Assembly (NCBI GenBank): GCA_024291935.2
Contig: CM044314.1
Span: forward strand, 26,944,001 to 27,008,000
Length of the DNA: 64,000 nt
Origin: Okapia johnstoni
Lineage: Eukaryota; Chordata; Mammalia; Artiodactyla; Giraffidae
Direction: 5' to 3'
In this document: in pieces, positions 1-11,779 of the stretch
Numbering within the stretch: position 1 is the stretch's first letter
Layout of the letters: each line of letters starts with the position of its first letter
Notes under the pieces: generated by a model
Seen by the model: only the letters and a program-made list of their open reading frames with translations
What the model was told of the DNA's origin: nothing
Database searches by the model: none
Translations under genes and position numbers: made by a program

Positions 1-126
1 AATAGATAGATACAGTATTTCTTTCATTTCACTTATTTCTTTTCAGAATACTGCCATGAATTCCTGAAACGAAATAAAAGATTTTCAATAATTGGAATGT
101 TAAAAGAATAGGCCCCTTTTGGTAGG

Positions 127-271
127 AAATCACTGAGGATGGTGACTGCAACCATAAAATCAAGAGACAGTTGCTTCTTGGCAGGAAAGCTATGACAAAC
201 CTAGATAGTGTGCTGAAAAGCAGAGACATCACTTTTCCAACAAAGGTCCATATGGTCAAGGCTATGGTCTT
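127..271 (+). mobile_element. BovB LINE fragment
   Basis: The stretch matches the part of BovB that encodes the end of the RT region (…gatggtgactgcaaccat… to …gtcaaggctatggtctt), also present at 49.8 kb, 58.9 kb and 63.4 kb. It is truncated at both ends and has diverged. Confidence 0.8.
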
Positions 272-1502
272 GTGTGTGTATGTGTATCTGAGTGCATATA
301 CCACAATGGCCTCACCTAAGGCTTTGGAAGAATGATGCCACCACTGTGAGGTCAAGTGTTCAAGGTCAGAATGGAGACTTTTGAATGGAGATGCAGGACA
401 CCTGTGTTCTACTTAAGTCCTCATTTGCCTTCAACCTTTTTTGTGCAAGTCACTGTACTGGCTCCAGTTTCCTCTTTGATAAAGTTCAGAAGCTAGTCAA
501 ATTATTTCTGTGGCTCTTTTCTATTTGAAAAGCTTACAGGGGACTATTTACAAAGATGGGGGCCTGCTGTAGGGAAACCACAAGGCACAGTGCAGGATCT
601 GAGCCTGGTAACAGAGACCTGAATGGTTGAGGGCAGGATCCATAACGACAAACTAGAGTGCTCATGAGGGGCCCTTCCTGACAGGAGACTGCTTTGTGGG
701 GAGCAGACAGCCTGAAGCAACCTCCTGGGGATTGAAGGGGAGAAGGTGAGAATAAATGCCAAAGCTCACTCTCCTCGCCTCCTTCAGGTCCCTCTGGGGC
801 TCCCTGTTACCCAAACCCAACAGGAACTCTAAAGGTGAGGAAATCTTGTGGTTGCCATAGGTCAACTTCAGGGCACAGGACAGGTTGGGTAAGGGTAGCA
901 AACAGACCTGGAGGTGCACATGGAAGGGCTTGTGCCCATTAGCCCTGCCACCTACTATCTATAAGTCCACTGTGAACTCAAGGTGGTATTAGCTTCCTCA
1001 GCAGCATCAGTTCCCTCTTTTTTTCTTCTATCCAGAATAAAGAAGATCCACCTTCAGCCAAATAAGTCAATTTTAAGGTCCTCACTTTTGTATCCTCCTA
1101 TATATAGGTACTCCTGTTAATAACACATAGCTAATCAAGCTTTGGAATGTATTGATCCTGCATTCCATCCTTCAGTTTCGTCCCCACACTGAGTACCCAA
1201 CTCAGACTCCCATGGCCTCTTCCTTTTACTGCGTCAAGAGCCTCTTAATTAACCTTTTTGGTTCTGCTTGTGGAATCAAATTCTAAAGGCAGAGCTCAAA
1301 TCCTTTTCCTGTCCGAAACTGTGCAATGAGCCCTCTTGTCTGAGGCTCTCGTCTGAAGCCCTGAACATGGTCTCCGATCTCCAACATCCCACGATCTGGA
1401 TGAAACTCCTCCTTTCACTCTCATCCTTGGCCTCCCTTTATGGCCCTGTGTTCCTGCAAACCAAGCTGTCCTGCCGCCTGTCCTGTCTCTATGAGGATAA
1501 TC
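272..1502. other. No gene recognised; mostly unique or very old repeat sequence
   Basis: I see no splice-bounded coding segment or young repeat. The small frames at 544-919 and 1268-1625 match nothing I know. Some C/T-rich text near 1300-1500 may be an eroded L2. Confidence 0.5.
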
Positions 1503-1615
1503 CTAGTTAAGGAGCACCTAGTGTGTGTTGGGAGCTGTCCTAGGTACCTCACCTACACAATTTCATTTACTCCTCACAGACAACCAGTCAGTCCCTTTCT
1601 ACTGCCTAAAATGGA
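1503..1615 (-). repeat. MIR/L2-type 3' fragment
   Basis: The text 'ggagcacctagtgtgtgttggg', then 'cacaatttcatttactcctcaca', resembles the reverse complement of a MIR/L2 tail. It is diverged and its exact family is uncertain. Confidence 0.5.
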
Positions 1616-3094
1616 ACAAACATAACACAAAAAATTTATAGTGAGCACGAGAGTCAGAAAGAGAAATCCCAGACGCTAGAAGCAACTCCGGAGAGGTGAG
1701 GAAGAGCTAAATGCAGAATCAACGAGAGGACTGGGACTCAGAATGTCCCATAGGGGACCTTAGGTCCAGGCAGGGTGGGGGAGCTGGAAGTGCCCTCTAC
1801 ACAAAGCCAGGGATCTCTAAGCATTGCGCCTCCACCACTAGAGGAAAATTCCACTCTTTGGCTCAGGGCTGTGACAAGGAAGGGTTGCTCATGCAACATG
1901 GGGGAATAAAAAAACCTTCAGCAAAAATGTAAACCCCAGGCTGCCCATGTGCAGCTCGGTGTCCACATTATTCATGCACTGTGGGAATCCTGAGCCCATA
2001 AGTTAATATAAAACGGTAGGCTAGACCTGCACAACTGTATCATATTGTTACAGAGACATTGTTCTCCTGCAAAACTCTTCCTGAAGATGATCCCTCACAA
2101 GAAACTTCCAGTTGCGTAGAAAACAAGCTCTCTGTGCAATAATGTACAAAGATTTAACATCCTAAAAATGCAATAGTAGGACATCTTGAGCCTCTTGCTT
2201 AGGGAGATGAGAGCAGTAACAACCCTGTATAAGGCAAAACTGAGATTTCATTTTAAAATAACAGAAAAGTTTATAAAAAGGACCAAATTAAAATTATGAG
2301 GTTGAAAACTGTAATATTCATAGAAGGATAAGGATTAAACAGGAGGCTAACCTTAGCCATGAGCTGATGAATGAGAAGGAAGACCTGGGGAAATCATTTA
2401 AACCTACAGTGACACTTCAAGGCAGGCAATTGTTTGTCCTTGTTAACATAGGAGGAGTTAGGAAACTTTCTCAGGAAGGCACCTCAGATCTATCCTACCC
2501 AGCAGCATGCTGGGGCTGATTTGCACCACCTGGGAGAACCCTTAGGGTGCATCTCTTCCCGACTCCACTTTCAGTGCCATAAAATTAGTAGCTTGAAATT
2601 GACCATGGTAAGAGTATTTATACCACAGAAATTGCCAAATACTACTGTTGGGCTTTTTTTTTTTTTCCTTAGAGAGTCTGTTAAACATTTACCAGCGTAT
2701 CTAGCACTGGTCTGACCTGTGCTCACTTTAAATTGGGAGTCATGATGTAATCTCCTGCAGGGTACTTGTGAGACACACCAAGAATGAGGCTGGCTGAGGG
2801 GCCTCACAGTGTGGGCTTTGTGACCTTGCTAAAGTGAGCAACTGCCACAAAGCTCTTTGTATCAGGTGGGCTGCAGACTCAGTGCTAACATCTTCTGGTT
2901 TCTTTAAGAGCAGCTGCAAAATCCAGAATTTTATGTAAAATCTCAATTTTTAAACACTGGCAACAGATTCAAAAAATTTTTAAGACACTGCTCAGGCCAA
3001 AAACCAAAATAAAACCCACATCTGCTGGCTAAATTTGGCCATGGGCTGCCAGTTTGTAATTTCTAGTTTCAGCCAATAAACTCCATTGCTTTGT
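1616..3094. other. No gene recognised; includes a T-tract and old repeat scraps
   Basis: A run of about 14 T lies at 2650-2667. Around 3010-3065, 'aatttggccatgggctgccag' resembles the end of the hAT-type repeat seen more fully at 31441-31629. No coding signal was found. Confidence 0.5.
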
Positions 3095-3435
3095 GTTATT
3101 GCTTCTTTCTCTAAATGCCCTCCTCCTCTCAAAATCTAGCTTAAATGATAGTTTCTCCATGTTTTATCTCAGAGCTGTCCACTTAAAAGTTATCTTCTGA
3201 ACGCTAAAAAGATGGTTCTGAACACATCAGCATTTTCTTTAAGGGAAACTTATGTGTTTTAAGTATTTTACAGAAAACACTTCTGTGTTTGATATTATTT
3301 GTGCATACATTTTTCTTCTCTGGTAGCGCGTAACTTCCCTGAAGATATAGATCTATGTCTTGGTCATCTTTGTTTCCCTGGAAATGGTCAGCAAGTCTCT
3401 TGTATATAGTAGACATTCAATAAGTATTAGATAAA
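3095..3435 (+). repeat. L2 LINE 3' end
   Basis: The order of motifs follows an L2 3' UTR: 'aaatgccctcctcctctc', 'atagatctatgtcttggtcat', then 'agtagacattcaataagtatt'. It is strongly diverged. Confidence 0.6.
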
Positions 3436-4304
3436 ACTAAACACTAGAAACTCAGTAGATGTTCATTTGAATCACATTTTATATTTGCCTTCAGAATTAT
3501 GACTCATGTCCTTAGCTAGGAAGACTAGGAAATTTCAAAGCCATGTCGATAGCACAGAAGATGTTTCTCATCATTCCTAGTGTTATCAGACATGCTCAAG
3601 GGAAACTATTTTCTTGTGTGTATTGATGCAGGTGAATCGGTGTTTCTGCATTAAGCTTTGTTATCCAACGAAGTGACTTTCCATAGTCATGGTTGACTGA
3701 GATGTTAGACTATGAAGCATTTTCCTATTTAGTTAAACTTTTTTTCCTTAGTCAGAATGAAACTTATTAAAATCAAAACATAATATTTACTAATATTTGT
3801 ACTTAGAATTTTTAAAACTTTTAAATTTTAAAGTATAATGTATTGCAGAGAAAAATGTAAAGAAATACAAGCACTTTGGTGTAAATCTAAAATTAAAATT
3901 TGAGAGTTACTACTTTTCCCCCTCCCTTTCTTATGTTGTTTAAAATAAAGACTTTTTAGTTCTTTCTCTCACTTTCAGTGCAGTAGATCTGTAAATCTTG
4001 CAGCTCTTCATCTCTTAAAATTCCCTTGGGATCTTCAAATGTCCTTGGATAATCTTTCCCTGACAGCTTTCTGCTAATTTTAGAAAAGAATTAGTTAGCT
4101 CTAAATTCCAAGAAGTACAAGTGTTCTTTTTGAAACCATGTACGAGTCCCTGTGTCCTTGTTTTGAAGCAAAAGGCTGACTTAAGAGTTAATGATTGGGA
4201 AATGCCAAGCTCTGGAAACAAAGAATAGCTATTGGGCTGGGGAACTGGTAACAATTTACACTATGATTCTGCCAGAGAGCAGAATCACTGACCTCCCAGT
4301 TCCC
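3436..4304. other. No gene recognised; AT-rich
   Basis: AT-rich sequence with no recognisable repeat or coding exon. The 79-codon minus frame at 4015-4254 has no recognisable domain. Confidence 0.5.
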
Positions 4305-4702
4305 TGACAGATATAGATAAAGACCTGACACTCATTCCTAAATTGTTTTTACAGGAAGCAGACCCCCAACCCCACCCCCTCAGATGAAAACAGCTGACCA
4401 CAAGAACACAGACCCTAGACTGGTTGGAACCAAAAGGTTGATGATACTTGAAATTTCATCATGATGCCAACCAACCCCCAAATTGTCCCTGAACTGATCA
4501 CGCCCTGCTCCTTGAACACTATAGAACTCCTTGCTACCTCCTCCAAGTACCCTCCTGTGGGTCACACAGTCTTGAGAGCATCAGCCTTCTGTGGCCCCTT
4601 TGCCTGACAAAGCAATGAAGGCTACTCTTTTCTACTTCACCCAAAACTCTGTCTCGGTGTTTCTATTCAACTTTGGTGAACCAAGGCTTAGTTTCGGCAA
4701 CA
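4305..4702 (+). mobile_element. Solo LTR of an endogenous retrovirus (ERV1-like)
   Basis: The sequence has LTR layout. It runs from TG near 4305 to CA near 4702, with a TATA-like 'ctatagaa' near 4519, then 'tggcccctttgcctgacaaag', a decayed poly(A) signal (caatgaag, near 4613) and a U5-like stretch with 'tctgtctcggtgtttctattc'. No internal gag, pol or env sequence adjoins it. I could not identify a target-site duplication, so the ends are approximate. Confidence 0.7.
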
Positions 4703-5390
4703 CTTCTCTTTCGTGGTTGGAGTTAGCTACATACCATCTGTTTCCTCAAAAATATATATATTTTTTCCTAAGCAGGACAAATAGAGCCTTCTATTCTTAA
4801 CTGGTTTCTGTTTTCTGTTAAAGAGTTTGGAATTAGGAAAACCCCAACCTTATGAGTACTCTGTTAAAAATAGACTTAAGCAAAACAGTAAAATGATATT
4901 AAACATAGGGCCAAAAGTTTTCTCCTCAAGTTTGAAAGGAAACTTTTCACAACATGTTCCTTTATCATCAGTGTCAGTTTACCCCATCAGCTGAGGTCCC
5001 CAGTCTCTGCTCTTTACTGATGATCTTCTGCTGCACCAAATTGGACTGATCATCCCTATGAAACAGACAGACAAACACTGGATGTGTGTGGTGGAGGAAA
5101 ACCTGTCACCCCAATGGGAATGGTTACCTTTTGCCGTTGGTTCTTTCAGATAAGCGCCTTGAACTGGAAGTCTGGGAAGTTTCCTTCATCCAGGCTGCAA
5201 TTAATTATTTTGAAACAGCATAAATTAAATGATGAGGTTTGTTGTCATTTATGTCATTATTGCCCAACCCCCTAATGTACCTTCACTATTTAATATTGTC
5301 CTTCAGGACAGTCATGGTGTATACATAGCTCCAGAAAGTCATAGACTCCAGTGAGGTTCAGTAAACAGGGGAGGTTCAGCCTTAGATGAT
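4703..5390. other. No gene recognised
   Basis: Unique-looking AT-rich sequence between the LTR and a MIR fragment. I see no repeat or exon that I can name. Confidence 0.45.
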
Positions 5391-5484
5391 CTGAATCCCA
5401 CCCCCTTCTTTGATTGCTGAGGCATCTGAGGCTCGGAGAAGTGAAATGGACTCCCAAGGGCACAAAGCTGGTCAAGGAGCTTTG
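5391..5484 (-). repeat. MIR fragment
   Basis: 'gctgaggcatctgaggctcgg' followed by 'cacaaagctggtcaagg' is the reverse-complement MIR core (fraction resembling 'gaggctcagagaggttaag…cacacagct'). Confidence 0.6.
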
Positions 5485-5497
5485 TGCCTTTCCTCTT

Positions 5498-5775
5498 GCT
5501 GCTGCTGCTGCTGCTAAGTCGTGTCAGTCATGTCCGACTCTGTGCGACCCCATAGATGGCAGCCCACCAGGCTCCCCCATCCCTGGGATTCTCCAGGCAA
5601 GAACACTGGAGTGGGTTGCCATTTCCTCTTCCAGTGCATGAAAGTGAAAAGTGAAAGTGAAGTCGCTCAGTCGTGTCCGACTCTTTGTGACCCCATGGGC
5701 TGCAGCCTACCAGGCTCCTCCGTCCATGGGGTTTCCCAGGCAAGAGTACTGGAGTGGGGTGCCATTGCCTTCTCC
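5498..5775 (-). mobile_element. Bov-A2 SINE (dimeric) with TSD
   Basis: Complete dimeric Bov-A2 in reverse orientation. It begins with the (CTG)n tail, and two related BovB-derived monomers are joined by 'gtgaaaagtgaaagtgaagt'. It is flanked by a 13-bp direct repeat (tgcctttcctctt) at 5485-5497 and 5776-5788, which marks a retrotransposition into the old MIR fragment. Confidence 0.95.
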
Positions 5776-5788
5776 TGCCTTTCCTCTT

Positions 5789-7184
5789 AGTCTACGTAAA
5801 AAAGAATGATGCTCTCAATACTACAATCCCTTATTTTATGGGTCCTTATCATGTTACTCTATTATAGTTATAGTTGTAGAATATTAACTTCACTAGTGCA
5901 ATATGTCTACCAAATACAAAAGGTTCAGGCTTTCTTCCATGAAGGACACTTTACTGCTCAGCTCATGAATGATTTTGAGTTGGCTTATCTTAGTGGACAA
6001 TGCTAGTGACTTGAGAATTAACCAAAAGAGATGTTCTATTTACCACAGCTGATTTTTTAGAGGTCAAAGGAAAGGGGAAAACTAAAGGTGCTTGGAGTTA
6101 GCATATATTGCTTCCTGCCTATGCTCTGAGTTAGCTGATTCGGGGCCATTACATTTCTTGCTCTTGTTCCATTGAAGAAATAGTGGTCACATGGCTGAAA
6201 GGAAGTGGCTGAAAGTAGAACTGCCCAGACTTTGGAAAAGGGAAGTTGTATATGCCAGGTGGGTAATAAGTCAGAACTTCTCCTACCTATTAAGTTGAAC
6301 CACATGAAATTGTCCATAATGCATCACTTTTGACCTACAAAAGTGGTAATTTTATAAGACTTAATCTAAGTTTTCTTTTCCCCTTTCCCTTTTTATTCTC
6401 CCAAGCTGTTGCAAGTATTTCTCTTTTGCCTGGTGTAGGATCAATTCTTTGGCTTACTATCAAACTTTCACTCATTCTCTCCTCTTGCCCTTAAAAGCTT
6501 TCAGGCTCAGTGTCAAAGATTTGCTCCTTGAAAAGCACAACTGGATTCAACCTAGGTTGAATTGGTTGGAAAATCAATAGTTCAGCACTATTTCCTCACT
6601 GGAAATGGTTCAACCCAATGATCGGGGTTAACATGCTTAATACAAACATATCTTGAGAGATAGTACAGCTCTCGTCTTGCCTGGGCAGGTGGAGACATGG
6701 CACCTCTATCTTAGCACCCAGAAGAATATTATGGTTGGACCCCTACCACATAGAGGTCTGAATGGGGCACCCTATATTTCATAAGAAGAAGAGTATGCTT
6801 AGTTGTGCTTTTCAGGTAACCAAACTTGTATGTAACCTGTGAGCATCAGGCCAGCTGTTGGGAGGGCTATTGGTCAGGGAGAGGCAGATAATCCTACCAC
6901 AGCCATGTGAGGAACCAGTTCTTAGGATAAATCTCAAAATCTCAGTTGACTGCCTTAGTCCCTTCATCCTTAAAACAGAGGAGCCAAAGAAATTTGCCTA
7001 AGATCAGAAATGAATTCAAGGTTATCTGTGAAGACACATAAGGCCTGGTAACAGAATTAGTTCTTGGTTGTAGAAATAGAGCGATAGGATGACAATTCTG
7101 GTTAAGTACTCGGGGCCAACTAGCATTGGGGAAGGAGAAGGTGGGATGAATTGAACATTGGATGCTCTTGCTTTTTGAAAACAC
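5789..7184. other. No gene recognised; unique or very old sequence
   Basis: I see no exon or named repeat. The 86-codon minus frame at 6057-6317 and the 80-codon minus frame at 6942-7184 carry no recognisable domain. Confidence 0.5.
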
Positions 7185-7340
7185 TGAAGTGTACCTGATT
7201 TACAACACTGTGTTAATTTCTGGTGTGCAGCAGAATGATTCAGATATAAGTATATATACTTTTAAAGATTTTTTTCCATTATAGGTTATTACAAGATACT
7301 GAATATAATTCCCTTTGCTACATAGTAAGTCCTTGTTGAT

Positions 7341-7378
7341 AACCTATTATATATATATATATATATTATATATATATA
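7341..7378. repeat. (TA)n microsatellite
   Basis: A TA-dinucleotide run inside the L1 3' UTR, interrupted once by an extra T. Confidence 0.85.
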
Positions 7379-7666
7379 GCAGTATCTTTTAATTCCCTAT
7401 TCCTAATTTATCCCTCCCTCCTTTTAACCTTTTCCCTTTGGTAACCATAAGTTTGCTTTCTATGTCTGTGAGTCTGTTTCTATTTTGTAGATAAATTCAT
7501 TTGTATTATGTTTTAGATTCCACATGTAAGTGCTATTATATAATATTTGTTTTTGTGTGACTTATTTTACTTAGTCTGATACTGTCTAGGTCTGTCCATG
7601 TCACTGCAGTTGGCAATATTTCATTTCTTCTTTATGATTGAGTAATATTTCATTTTATATTTGGTA

Positions 7667-7881
7667 TGAGTGTGTGTGCTCAGTCGCTTCAGTTGTGTCT
7701 GACCCTTTGTGACCCCATGACTGTAGCTCACTGGGCTTCTCTGTCCATGGCATTCTCCAGGCAAGAACACTGGAGTGCGTTGCCACACCCTCCTGCAGGG
7801 GATCTTTCCGACCCAGGAATTGAACCCATGTCTCCTGCATTGCAGGCAGATTCTTTACCACTGAGCCAGTGGGGAAGCTCC
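7667..7881 (-). mobile_element. Bov-tA SINE with TSD, inside L1
   Basis: Inverted tRNA-Glu-derived Bov-tA; the tRNA-like end is 'ttctttaccactgagcca…ggggaagc'. It is flanked by the 10-bp repeat atatttggta at 7657-7666 and 7882-7891, so it landed in the L1 after the L1 itself was inserted. Confidence 0.93.
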
Positions 7882-8399
7882 ATATTTGGTACCAAAACTT
7901 TATCCATTCATCTGTCGATGAACACTTAGTTTGCCTCCATCTCTTGGCTATTGTAAATAGTGCTGCTATGAATATTAGGGTGCGTGTATCTTCTTGAATT
8001 AGAGTTTTTATTTTTTCTGGATATATGCCCAGGAGTGGGATTGCTGGGTCATATGGTAGCTCATATTTTAGGTTTTTTAAAGACACTCCATACTATTTTC
8101 CATAGTGATGTAACCAATTTACATTTCCACCAACAGCATAGGAGGGTTATATTTTCTCCATACCTCCTCCAGAATTTATTATTTGTAGATGTTTGCATGA
8201 TAGTCATTCTGACTGGTATGAGGTGATACCTCATTGTAATTTTTATTTGCATTTCTCTAATAATTAGTAATGCTGAGTGTCTTTTCATGTGTCTGGTGGC
8301 CATCTGTATGTCTTCTTCGGCAAAACGTCTATTTAGGTCTTCTGCCCACTTTTTTATTTGGTTGTTTGTTTTTTAGATATTGAGTTGTATGAGATGTAT

Positions 8400-8612
8400 A
8401 TGTGAAAAAAGTGAAGTCGCTCAGTCTGTCTGACTCTTTGCGACCTCATGGACTGTAGCCTACCACGCTCCTCCGTCCATGGGATTTTCCAGGCAAGAAT
8501 ACCGGAGTGGGTTGCCATTTCCTTCTCCAGGGTATCTTCCTCACCCAGGGATCGAACCCTGGTCTCCCGCATTGTAGACAGATGCTTTAACATCTGAGCC
8601 ACCAGGGAAGTC
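8400..8612 (-). mobile_element. Bov-tA SINE inside L1
   Basis: Inverted Bov-tA with the full tRNA-like head (accctggtctcccgcat…gagccaccagggaag). The flanks 'tgagttgtatga' and 'tgagctgtgtat' are probably a diverged TSD. It is the second SINE in the same L1. Confidence 0.9.
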
Positions 8613-8692
8613 TGAGCTGTGTATATTTTGGAAATAAAACCCTTGTCTGTTGTATCATTTGCAAATATTTCCTCCTATTCTACGAGTTGTCT

Positions 8693-8716
8693 TTTCTTTC
8701 TTTCTTTCTTTTTTTT
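8693..8716. repeat. (TTTC)n / T-rich tract
   Basis: A short TTTC-type run ending in a T-tract within the L1. Confidence 0.6.
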
Positions 8717-9061
8717 GATGGTTTCCTTTGCTGTGCATTAGGTCGATTTGCTTATTTTTGCTTTTATTTCTTTTGCCCCAGGATACTGATCTAAGAAAAT
8801 ATTGCTATGATTTATGTCAGAGAAAGTTTTGCCTCTGTTCTCTTCTCGGAGTTAAGTGGGGTCATATCTTATATTTAGGTCTTTCAACCATTTTGAGTTT
8901 ATTTTTAATATAGTATGAGGGAATGTTCTAATTTCATTGATTGACATGTAGCTATACAGCTTTCCCAACACCAGCTGCAGCAGAGACTGTCTTTTCTCCA
9001 TTGTACATTCTTGCCTCTTTTGTCAAAGATTAATTAAATGTAATGTGAGTTTATTTCTGGG

Positions 9062-9409
9062 TTACTTTGTTCCATATGTCTGTACCAATACCATGCTGTC
9101 TTGATTATTATAACTTGGTAGTATTATCTGAAGTGTGGGAGGATTATGCCTCCAGCTTTGTTCTTTTTTCCTCAGGATTGCTTTGGCAATGCTGGGTCTT
9201 TTGTTTCTCCATATAAATTTTAGGATTATTTGTTCTACTTTTGTGAAAAATGTCATTGCATTAAATCTGTAGACTGCTTTGAGTAATACGAATATTTTAA
9301 CAATATTCATTCTCCTAATCCAAGAGCATGGAATATTTTTCCATTTCTCTGCATCATCTTTAATTTCCTCTATCAATGTCTTACAGTTCTCAGTGTATCG
9401 GTCTTTCAC
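9062..9409 (-). pseudogene. L1 ORF2 fragment (C-terminal region)
   Basis: This 115-codon open piece of L1 ORF2 contains the typical 'WKNIPCSWI', 'LILKFIW..KRP.IAKAIL' and 'ITLP'-region text. It lies past the RT and YXDD catalytic motif, so it encodes no enzyme. It ends in a frame disruption relative to intact L1. Confidence 0.85.
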
Positions 9410-9744
9410 CTCCTTGGTTAGGTTTATTCTAAGGGTGTTTTTCTTAGATGCAATTTAAACAAGATTCCCCCCCTCCAATTTTCTCTTTCTGATAATTCAT
9501 CATTAGTGTAAAGAAATGCAGCAGATTTCTGATATCCTGATGCTCTTGCTTTTATTTTAGGCACTGAACAGATTTGATCAATAAAGCCTGGCCCTATAAA
9601 AATGTCTATCTTGGCTGTGGTTGGACTAATGACCGTTAAGATTCTTCCTAAGTTCCAGAAACCCTGCAAAGCAACCCAAAGCACTCAGCCTTCTCCACCC
9701 TTCATTGGCAGAACCAATCCAAGACACTGCCTTTTCCTGCAATC

Positions 9745-9791
9745 AGCACACATTTATTAAGGACCTGGTACGCACCAAGTCTTATTCTATG
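9745..9791 (-). repeat. L2 3' fragment
   Basis: 'acatttattaaggacctggtacgcac' resembles the reverse-complement L2 end (atttattgagcacctactatgtgcc). It is short and diverged. Confidence 0.45.
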
Positions 9792-9960
9792 CCAGTGGAT
9801 ATCAAATGTGGCCTCCAGACGAGCAGCCTTAGCATTACCCAGAAACTTATAAGAAACCCAAACTCTCAGTCCCATCCATAACCTGCTAGATCAGAAACCC
9901 TGGGAGTGGTACCCAGTGTCTGTGTCCTAACAAGCCCTTCAGGTGATTCTGGAGTAACCC
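9792..9960 (-). repeat. MER5A (hAT-Charlie) element
   Basis: A nearly complete reverse-complement MER5A. Its landmarks are 'ggcctccagacgagcagcc', 'ctgctagatcagaaaccctg' and 'aacaagcccttcaggtgatt'. Confidence 0.8.
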
Positions 9961-11380
9961 TAAAAATGGGGAATGTTCTGGTGATAGGACGTGGCCAAAG
10001 TAGCGACACTGCCACACATGACTTCATTGGCTTTGTTCCTGTGTGGTAAAGATCATAAAATGTTCCTGACAAACTGCTGCTCAGAAAGAATTCATTAAGG
10101 TTGCCAACCAATGAAAAGGAGTCCACATTGATGAAGCATTTATGTTTTGGTAAAATGTCACCATGTCCTCTGAAGCTATGCCACATATTAGGAAATTCTG
10201 AAATTGTTTAGCCATGATGTAATGTTGTAATTTTGTTGTGAACAAGTTTAAGAGCCTTGATGAATATTTTCCCTCTTTCTGCTGGTCCTTAACTATAGCC
10301 TGTAATGCAGTTTTGATACTAGAAAATAATACTTCTTAGGATTGCCTCCACCTGAAAACTGAGGTTATAGCTGAAAAACTCTTCCATCAGTGCTTTTAAA
10401 AAAGCATGACCTGTTATGTTTTGTTTCCTCTCTCCCTCCCTTCCTGCTTTCCCTATTTTATATCAGCAGTTTTAAATCTGATGAGATGTCTCTATCTCCA
10501 GCACTCATCTAAATTTATCTCACCTACCTGTTCCTTTTCTAGAACAGAAGCAACAAAAGGAATAGGTCTGTTATATAAACATTCATTAAAAGAAAATACA
10601 CATCATAGCGAAGAGACCTTTATAGGTACTTGCTTTCTACATCACCACAACAAGCTATGCCTTGTGCCTATTTCCCTTTGCAGGTAGGACACCAAGGTTT
10701 GGAGAGATAGAGTGACCTGTCCACGATCCAGTTGATATGGCAATGGAACTAGAGTCTATATATTGCTCAGAATTTCTGCCTTCTAACCTCATGCGTGCCC
10801 ACTAGGTTTCACCATAGTTTCACATTTTGCTTGGCTTGTTTTCATTTGTACCAAAGGAGAGCTTGCTCTGCATATGTGGGGACAGGGGGTACATGAGTAA
10901 TCTCTGTACCTTTTGCTTAATTTTGCTGTGAACTTGAAATTGCTCTAAAAATAGGGTATTTAAAAAGTTGAATTTATCCTTAGAGAATGGAAACATGATT
11001 CTTAAGACAAATGTTTTCCCCTTCCATCGATGTGGTACACACCATCCAGCAGCTGAGAAATTATTACAGGAATTTGGATATCAGTCTGGTATCATTTTTT
11101 GAAACATAGCTGATTTAGTGGGTAAAGGATACGTTAAATAGATAAGGAGAAAAGGCCAGACTAGCCCATCTAACTCTGCACATGTCTAGTTAGCTAAGTT
11201 GAGAAAGCTTTAGAAAAATGAAAAAACAAAAACAAACACCTAATCCTCTGCCAACTTTGCAATAAGGAAAAACATCTAGTCAGCAATTTCTTATTCAGGA
11301 CACAGGTGATCTGTCAGAAAGAAAGTAATGATATAGGACATGCAGAAAAAAGGGAAGGTAATAGAGGGTTTGTTTTATTT
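9961..11380. other. No gene recognised; one MIR fragment
   Basis: Mostly unique sequence. 10655-10800 (acaccaaggtttggagag, then gagtctatatattgc, then ccttctaacct) fits an inverted MIR. The 106-codon minus frame at 9866-10186 overlaps the MER5A and is not a gene. Confidence 0.5.
10655..10800 (-). repeat. MIR fragment
   Basis: It has the MIR core order in reverse: 'gacaccaaggtttggagaga', 'tgacctgtccacgatcc', then a diverged 3' part. Moderate match by eye. Confidence 0.5.
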
Positions 11381-11779
11381 CATTTCATTTCAGTGAGGTT
11401 TGAGGTTTCCAAAATCGCCTCCTTTTTCACAGGCGGACCTGTAGGCTTTGGATTCCCGAACTAAATTAGCAACAGTCAGCACCCCCCACCCCCGCCCCTC
11501 CACCCCCGTCCCCAGTCCCAGCCGTCCCCTGTCCCCGGGGCTGCTCCCGATGCAGCCCTGGGGCCGCAATCGAAGGCTGTTTCCAAGTCCATCTGGTTCT
11601 TTCAGAAACAGCCTTGTTTGTTGTCTTTTCAGTGACATTCTGTTTATTCAGCCCCCTTTTTTCCTTCTGAGGGAGACAGCTTAACATTTTTTCTCCTTCT
11701 TCTCTAAAAAATATTATCTGCTTTTCTTTATCACCATCGAGAAGAGTGAAAAGCTCTGAAGCAAAATAAAGGGAGATTT
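11381..11779. other. CpG-island shore, pyrimidine-rich
   Basis: A C-rich tract (ccccccacccccgcccc) lies at about 11480-11515, with a few CpG and unique sequence. No repeat is recognised here, and the lack of young repeats next to the island fits constrained promoter-flanking DNA. Confidence 0.5.

Larger units (their letters stand above)
7185..9560 (-). mobile_element. L1 LINE 3' end (ORF2 C-terminus and 3' UTR), inverted, with two SINE insertions
   Basis: Read on the minus strand this is a 5'-truncated ruminant L1. The ORF2 thumb/C-terminal part ([15 protein letters not shown]…[20 protein letters not shown]) lies at 9062-9409, and the ORF2 end (LPYDPAIPLLGIYPEK) near 8030-8086. The 3' UTR text, including the ttacagtgtt-type end, reaches about 7190. 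Bov-tA copies at 7667-7881 and 8400-8612 split it. Internal stops and the missing 5' half make it immobile. Confidence 0.9.

Noticed and set aside
7655..8086. A 143-codon minus-strand frame as a host gene
   Set aside because: It is the L1 ORF2 C-terminus running into an inserted SINE.
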